Origin: JANXSD01 sp043758125
GTDB taxonomy: Bacteria > Bacteroidota > Bacteroidia > AKYH767-A > OLB10
Direction: 5' to 3'
Assembly (NCBI GenBank): GCA_043758125.1
Contig: JAYVOC010000073.1
Span: 1 to 8,957, forward strand
DNA: 8,957 nt
Part shown: positions 5,449 through 8,957 of the stretch, one piece after another
Layout of the letters: each line of letters begins with the position of its first letter
How positions within the stretch are numbered: the stretch's first letter is position 1
Notes under the pieces: generated by a model
Seen by the model: the letters and a program-made list of their open reading frames with translations, nothing else
Told to the model about the DNA's origin: nothing
Database searches by the model: none
Program-made: the position numbers and the translations under genes

Positions 5449-5925
5449 TTACGTTGTTAAAACGGAACAGATTGGATTATGAAGCACTGTAAAGTTACAT
5501 GAATTAGCTATAAAGCATTTTTTATTTGCGTCAGCATGTAAATCATTGGCTAGTTGCATTTGATTGCTGTCCTTGATTATAACATTTGGATTTAACATTA
5601 CAGAAGTAAATCTACCACCACCCTTTGGATTTTCTATCATAGTACCTTGCGCATTGTCTTCGTATGATACGACTTCAATTCCATTATCGGCGCAAAGATG
5701 TAAGAACCAAAGCATGTGACAACTTGATAAGGATGACAGAAAGAAATCTTCAGGATTATGTTTACTAATATCTCCACGAAAAGGAGCATCTGAAGAGCCC
5801 AAAATAGTTAGTTTTTGATCGATTTTAACCTCATAACTTCTTTCGTAAGTGGTATAATCTTTAGTTCCAAAACCTTTATTACCTGTCCAAGTAATAGTTG
5901 TTTTATAGTGATGTTCTTTTAGCAT
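5449..5925 (-). CDS. OsmC family protein (thiol-dependent peroxidase)
   Basis: This 158-residue cytoplasmic protein belongs to the OsmC/Ohr superfamily, whose members reduce organic hydroperoxides with a pair of reactive cysteines. Conserved features in order are GSSDAPFRGD with Arg50, NPEDFFLSSLSSC with Glu59 and the peroxidatic Cys69, and HADANKKCFIANSC with the likely resolving Cys137. An additional Cys143 and a final Cys153 are also present. Length and motif order fit the OsmC subgroup better than Ohr. The ATG at 5925 gives the expected N-terminus. It sits between two acetyltransferase genes, 38 bases after the upstream stop and six before the downstream start, suggesting one transcript. 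The substrate peroxide is not visible from sequence. Confidence 0.88.
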   Translation of the reverse strand: MLKEHHYKTTITWTGNKGFGTKDYTTYERSYEVKIDQKLTILGSSDAPFRGDISKHNPEDFFLSSLSSCHMLWFLHLCADNGIEVVSYEDNAQGTMIENPKGGGRFTSVMLNPNVIIKDSNQMQLANDLHADANKKCFIANSCNFTVLHNPICSVLTT

Positions 5926-5963
5926 TTTTAAATTAATTAAATGAGTTGATGTATATATTTAAT

Positions 5964-6461
5964 TTATTTTCTAATAGTGTAAACTAATTCATCAATATAA
6001 ATTCCATTTTTGTAAATTGATTTTATAAATTTACCTTCCAACTCAAATCCAGCTTTTTCAAGAGCCCGTTGCGACCCGTAATTTGTTCCAAATGGTCTTG
6101 CAAATATTCTATTTAGTTCCCATGTTTTGAATCCATATTCCACCATTTGAATGATTGCTTTTGTCATAATTCCATTACCCCAATATTCTTCAGCTAACCA
6201 ATACCCTAATTCAGCATTTTTAGAATAAATGTCTGTTTGAGGGTGTATTCCAATTGCGCCAACAACTTTATTGCTAATAGAGATTGCAAGTATTCTATGT
6301 GGATTTGTTCCTATTGCAAAATCAATAAATTTCTTCCCTTGATCTGTGGTATATGGATTTATAAATTTATCAGACATGTTGTTTGCAATATTGGGATTGT
6401 CCGCTATTTCAACTAATCTATCTAAATCTGCTATTGTCCAAGGTCTTAGTTGGAAGTCCAT
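5964..6461 (-). CDS. GNAT-family N-acetyltransferase, RimJ/RimL type
   Basis: From the ATG at 6461 the protein has 165 residues and starts MDFQLRPWTIADLDRLVEIA, a standard N-terminus for this family. A frame extension of 13 codons upstream (MYIYCCFK...) is probably not translated, because the preferred ATG is preceded by a typical A/T-rich Bacteroidota leader. The acetyl-CoA binding region is LGYWLAEEYWGNGIMTKAI (85-103, with G95 and G97). The downstream signature is RPFGTNYGSQRALEKAGFE (122-140, N127 and S130), typical of Acetyltransf_3 proteins that acetylate protein N-termini, spermidine or small amines. The substrate is not predictable. The gene starts 72 bases after the Kelch gene ends and leads into the OsmC gene. 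Confidence 0.88.
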   Translation of the reverse strand: MDFQLRPWTIADLDRLVEIADNPNIANNMSDKFINPYTTDQGKKFIDFAIGTNPHRILAISISNKVVGAIGIHPQTDIYSKNAELGYWLAEEYWGNGIMTKAIIQMVEYGFKTWELNRIFARPFGTNYGSQRALEKAGFELEGKFIKSIYKNGIYIDELVYTIRK

Positions 6462-6533
6462 TTTGTTAAATATTATTTTAAAGCAACAATAAATGTACAA
6501 GTAATTATTTGCTGAATTAAAAGCAAAATTTAA

Positions 6534-7733
6534 TTATTGTTTGATAAATTTCTTGATAGCATAATTTTCTGAACTTTGAATTTTTAAAAAGTAAATTCCT
6601 TTCGAAAGGGTCGTGATGTTGAGACAAAATTTATTGGAGATATTTTTAGTCGCAATGATTTCTTTTCCCATTAAATCGTAACATGAAATCGAAATATGAT
6701 TTTTTGTGAATGAATTTCCTAACGTTATAGAGATATATTCATTAGCAGGATTAGGTTGTAAAATTATATTTTCGACTAATGACTTCTCATCTAATTGTGT
6801 TGAAAAATTATATTTCCATGAATCCTTTAATCGAATGTTATTTTGATCTATCCCAGTTGTATAGTATATAGTTGTTGCATTATTAAAACAAATGCCGCCA
6901 CGTCGACCTAATGCAGGTATTGAATTAAGTTGTTGCCACGTTGATGTAAAGATTTCGTATCTCCACATATCATTGTAAGATGTTCCAAAAGTATCTAGAC
7001 CTGCAATTGAAATTAAGTCGCCATTTATAGTTTTAAGTGCAGAATAATCCCTGCCTATACCCGGAAAAGTACTTATCTGTTGCCATGAATCTTGTACAGG
7101 ATTATATTCAAATAATTCATTACAAAATTTGCTATTATTATCTCTACCAAAAAGTAAATATCCAATATTATTTATAGATGTTGCAGAAGCTCTCCAACGA
7201 GCACCTAATACTAAATTATTTTTTTGAGTCCATTGATTGTTGATCATGTCATAAGCCCATACTTCGTCAATAGCTGCATTTGTGCTTGTCCGTCCGCCAA
7301 CAATATAGGCTATGTTATTAATTACAAAACACGAGCTGCCATTTCTTCCTACTGATGGTAATGATGTTTGAGGAGTCCAGGTATTAAATGTTGTATCATA
7401 TTTCCACAAATCATTTAGAAATGTACTTCCATTCAAACCTCCAAATACATATCCAGCATTTGATGATGAAAATCCAGATGCATATTGTCTTTCAGCACCA
7501 ATTGGTAATGAAGAAACACTACGCCAAATATCTGAATTCATATCGAGTGCATAGAGGTCATTGGTTGCGGAAAACCAAGGAGTAAGACCTGTTCCGCAAT
7601 AGGAGGTGTTACCAATTTCAAAAGAAATCCCATCATCGCGCTCAGATGATGGGAAGTCGTTTATTTGTTGCCATGATTGTGCGAACACGGTACTACTTAG
7701 CAAAGTATAAATGAACGTAATATATTTTAACAT
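6534..7733 (-). CDS. Secreted Kelch-repeat beta-propeller protein with T9SS type A sorting domain
   Basis: This 399-residue protein starts with a signal peptide (1-18, ending VFA before QSW). Residues about 19-310 form six Kelch-type blades, each with a (N/D)(D/E)-hydrophobic-W/Y-Y-D/N core followed some residues later by W: NDLYALD...W70, NDLWKYD...W119, DEVWAYD...W168, NELFEYN...W217, NDMWRYE...W266 and KDSWKYN. The first strand (SWQQINDFP) probably closes the propeller against the last. Residues about 323-399 (ILQPNPANEYISI ... GIYFLKIQ ... KKFIKQ) are a C-terminal sorting domain of the type IX secretion system, which directs export across the outer membrane and usually surface attachment or release. 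Its binding partner is unknown. It is the strongest phylum marker in the window. Confidence 0.93.
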   Translation of the reverse strand: MLKYITFIYTLLSSTVFAQSWQQINDFPSSERDDGISFEIGNTSYCGTGLTPWFSATNDLYALDMNSDIWRSVSSLPIGAERQYASGFSSSNAGYVFGGLNGSTFLNDLWKYDTTFNTWTPQTSLPSVGRNGSSCFVINNIAYIVGGRTSTNAAIDEVWAYDMINNQWTQKNNLVLGARWRASATSINNIGYLLFGRDNNSKFCNELFEYNPVQDSWQQISTFPGIGRDYSALKTINGDLISIAGLDTFGTSYNDMWRYEIFTSTWQQLNSIPALGRRGGICFNNATTIYYTTGIDQNNIRLKDSWKYNFSTQLDEKSLVENIILQPNPANEYISITLGNSFTKNHISISCYDLMGKEIIATKNISNKFCLNITTLSKGIYFLKIQSSENYAIKKFIKQ

Positions 7734-7810
7734 TATTAAGATTTTTTTGAGATCAAACTGTTTTGCTAAAGTTAATCATCATAATGCGAAAAATATATTT
7801 TATCATTAAA

Positions 7811-8353
7811 CTAATTTTTCTCAAGAATTGCTTTCAGATTTGTAAGGCCAGTATTCATATCACCCCCCAATGTTTTATCCATATTATACATTAATAGCAT
7901 TATATTCATTGGATAATCCATTTTACCATAAAAGCCCCAATTTACTTTTGTTTGATTTCCACCAATACTTTCCGTTGTCATGTAAGCATAATCGGTAGCT
8001 TTAAATGGTCGTATAAAACGAAGCTCCATATCAAGTCTTTCGCCATCTTGAATTTTTTTAATCTCTTGTTCACCCTGACCCACATCATTCATCTTACTAT
8101 CCCATGAAGCAATAAATCCAATAGTGCCATCCGTTCCTGTATATGTTTTTACTGCGTTTGGATCCGTCATATTCCACTTGGAATAAAAGTTCTGATTTTT
8201 AATGTTTTTAACGTAATCAAAAACCTCTTGTCTAGATCTGTTGATTGTTATATCTCGAACCACTGAATAATCTTTTTTGGCAAATAACGCAACGACGAGA
8301 AGTAGCGCAATTAATCCAATTATTGCTAGGAAGATCCTTTTTAATATTTTCAT
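7811..8353 (-). CDS. SRPBCC (polyketide cyclase/START-like) protein with N-terminal membrane anchor
   Basis: This 180-residue protein begins with a basic end and one membrane helix (about 7-25, IFLAIIGLIALLLVVALFA), then a START-like SRPBCC domain (about 30-178). Typical features are ITINRSRQEVFDYVKNIKN (36-54) near the start, a SKWNMTDPN loop, RLDMELRFIRPF in the middle, and the long C-terminal helix MNTGLTNLKAILEK. The fold binds hydrophobic ligands in a deep cavity; no ligand can be assigned. Close relatives in Bacteroidota are annotated as polyketide cyclase/dehydrase-like proteins of unknown role. The gene lies 77 bases upstream of the Kelch gene on the same strand; a shared transcript is possible but not shown. 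Confidence 0.87.
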   Translation of the reverse strand: MKILKRIFLAIIGLIALLLVVALFAKKDYSVVRDITINRSRQEVFDYVKNIKNQNFYSKWNMTDPNAVKTYTGTDGTIGFIASWDSKMNDVGQGEQEIKKIQDGERLDMELRFIRPFKATDYAYMTTESIGGNQTKVNWGFYGKMDYPMNIMLLMYNMDKTLGGDMNTGLTNLKAILEKN

Positions 8354-8477
8354 TTTTTTACAATTTAGAATACGAAGTTATCTATTTATCTTAATGAAAA
8401 AAGTACCATCGAAAGTCTATTGAGCGGTTTTTGCTAAAGGTAGCATCGAAAACTTAAAAGTTAGGGTTCTATGAATG

Positions 8478-8528
8478 AAAAAGGGCAAAATAGTAAGGGA
8501 TCATTGATCTTCTAACATTTTGCCTTTT
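8478..8528 (-). terminator. Intrinsic terminator-like two-level hairpin downstream of the CsbD-like gene
   Basis: AAAAAGGGCAAAAT (8478-8491) pairs with ATTTTGCCTTTT (8517-8528) with one bulged G. Inside its loop a second stem, GATC (8499-8502) with GATC (8506-8509) and flanking AAG/CTT, forms around ATT. On the minus strand the outer stem ends in CCCTTTTTC, a short T-run as expected of a Rho-independent terminator. It lies about 210 bases after the CsbD stop and could separate that transcript from the SRPBCC gene. Confidence 0.55.
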
Positions 8529-8546
8529 ATTAATTGAATAGGTAAC

Positions 8547-8576
8547 TTGTGCAAAATAGATAATGTAATTGCACAA
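8547..8576. repeat. Perfect 8-bp inverted repeat, possible operator or hairpin
   Basis: TTGTGCAA (8547-8554) and TTGCACAA (8569-8576) are exact reverse complements separated by 14 AT-rich bases. No T-run makes it a terminator. It may be an operator or an RNA hairpin within the CsbD trailer; nothing in the sequence decides between them. Confidence 0.5.
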
Positions 8577-8738
8577 TTTATTTTTAGTATTCCCTTTTTT
8601 TAATGTAAAATGGTATTCTAAAAAAAGTTGATTATTTCTTTTAAGATATGAAACGCCAAATTATAGCTAAATTAAATTTTGTTGATAAATTTCCAAATTT
8701 AGTTTTCGCCATTAAATTCTACTTTTAATAATTGGTAT

Positions 8739-8924
8739 TTATAATGACTTTATGATATCTTCCATCTCAGCCTTTGTTTTGCCAAGTTTAATTTGTATTT
8801 TTCCATACATCTCATCTTTCTTTCCTTCTTCAAACATAAGGTCATTGTCAGTTAAGATGGCAAACTTTTGCATAAGTTTTCCTTTTTGTTCGTTCCAATT
8901 TCCTTTTATTTCAGTGATGTTCAT
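8739..8924 (-). CDS. CsbD-like small stress protein
   Basis: This 61-residue hydrophilic protein matches the CsbD-like family: MNITEIKGNWNEQKGKLMQK at the start, with the family's KGxWxExKGKxKxKxxxLTDxDL pattern, then GKKDEMYGKIQIKLGKTKAE and an acidic-helical end. Members are strongly induced in general stress responses in many bacteria (CsbD in Bacillus, YjbJ in E. coli), but their molecular role is unknown. Length is typical. The ATG at 8924 is preceded by an A-rich leader (minus strand AAAAAAACATACAA). Only 33 bases upstream are in the window, so its promoter cannot be seen. An opposing plus-strand frame over it is a shadow. Confidence 0.9.
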   Translation of the reverse strand: MNITEIKGNWNEQKGKLMQKFAILTDNDLMFEEGKKDEMYGKIQIKLGKTKAEMEDIIKSL

Positions 8925-8957
8925 TTGTATGTTTTTTTAAATTATTTATTTATTCTG

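Larger units (their letters stand above)
8354..8738. other. Intergenic region with two hairpins
   Basis: No gene is visible in these 385 bases. The region holds a terminator-like hairpin (8478-8528) and an 8-bp perfect inverted repeat (8547-8576), listed separately. A near-match to the -7 box, TACCTTTA on the minus strand (8442 to 8435), lies about 80 bases upstream of the SRPBCC start but lacks a clear -33 partner. Confidence 0.55.

Noticed and set aside
7388..7585. 65-residue plus-strand frame
   Set aside because: Antisense to the Kelch repeats; the His/Met/Gln-rich product is typical of a shadow frame.
8679..8713. Diverged copy of block A of the 114-bp repeat (GTTGATAAATTTCCAAATTT)
   Set aside because: The match to GTTGACAAAAGCCAAATTTT is interrupted and lies in a very AT-rich stretch; block B is absent, so chance similarity is likelier.
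8752..8940. 62-residue plus-strand frame resembling a hydrophobic peptide
   Set aside because: It is the exact antisense of the well-supported CsbD-like gene.

Overview
The window is AT-rich and almost every gene lies on the minus strand. The organism is most likely a member of the Bacteroidota, probably a flavobacterial or sphingobacterial lineage. The evidence is a secreted Kelch protein ending in a type IX secretion sorting domain, TAnnTTTG-type promoter elements, A-rich leaders in place of Shine-Dalgarno sites, and short secreted or lipoprotein genes typical of that phylum.

The left third (1-2810) is accessory DNA. It opens with five full and one partial copies of a noncoding tandem repeat of about 114 bp (1-603). 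Next comes a stretch that reads like a decayed integron-type cassette array transcribed on the minus strand. A compact hairpin with AAC/GTT ends lies at 695-752. A small secreted-protein gene (765-1097) is bracketed by a 17-bp inverted repeat, GTTATAAGTARGCCACC. The damaged remains of a second site follow at about 1110-1131. Further right is a two-gene block, an unknown protein (1456-2130) and a lipoprotein (2131-2649), and then a large attC-like site (2713-2809). Between the two gene blocks sits a truncated transposase remnant (about 1130-1473, IS1182/DUF772 type) with an in-frame stop codon. One deletion could explain the loss of the transposase 3' part, half of the middle recombination site and the 3' end of the unknown gene. 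No integrase is visible, so the best label is an orphan cassette cluster. This is inferred from structure only.

The right two thirds (2810-8957) look like ordinary chromosome. In minus-strand transcription order they hold a CsbD-like stress protein, an SRPBCC protein with a membrane anchor, a T9SS-secreted Kelch protein, a RimJ/RimL-type GNAT acetyltransferase, an OsmC-type peroxide-detoxification protein, a two-domain GNAT acetyltransferase, and a CPA2 cation:proton antiporter. The acetyltransferase-OsmC-acetyltransferase set is tightly spaced (38 and 6 bp gaps) and is probably one transcript. The antiporter has its own candidate promoter. CsbD, OsmC and the antiporter could all serve in stress response, but nothing ties them to a single system.

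The region most worth a second look is the cassette-like left part, particularly the unknown-protein/lipoprotein pair and the long inverted repeat around the small secreted protein.
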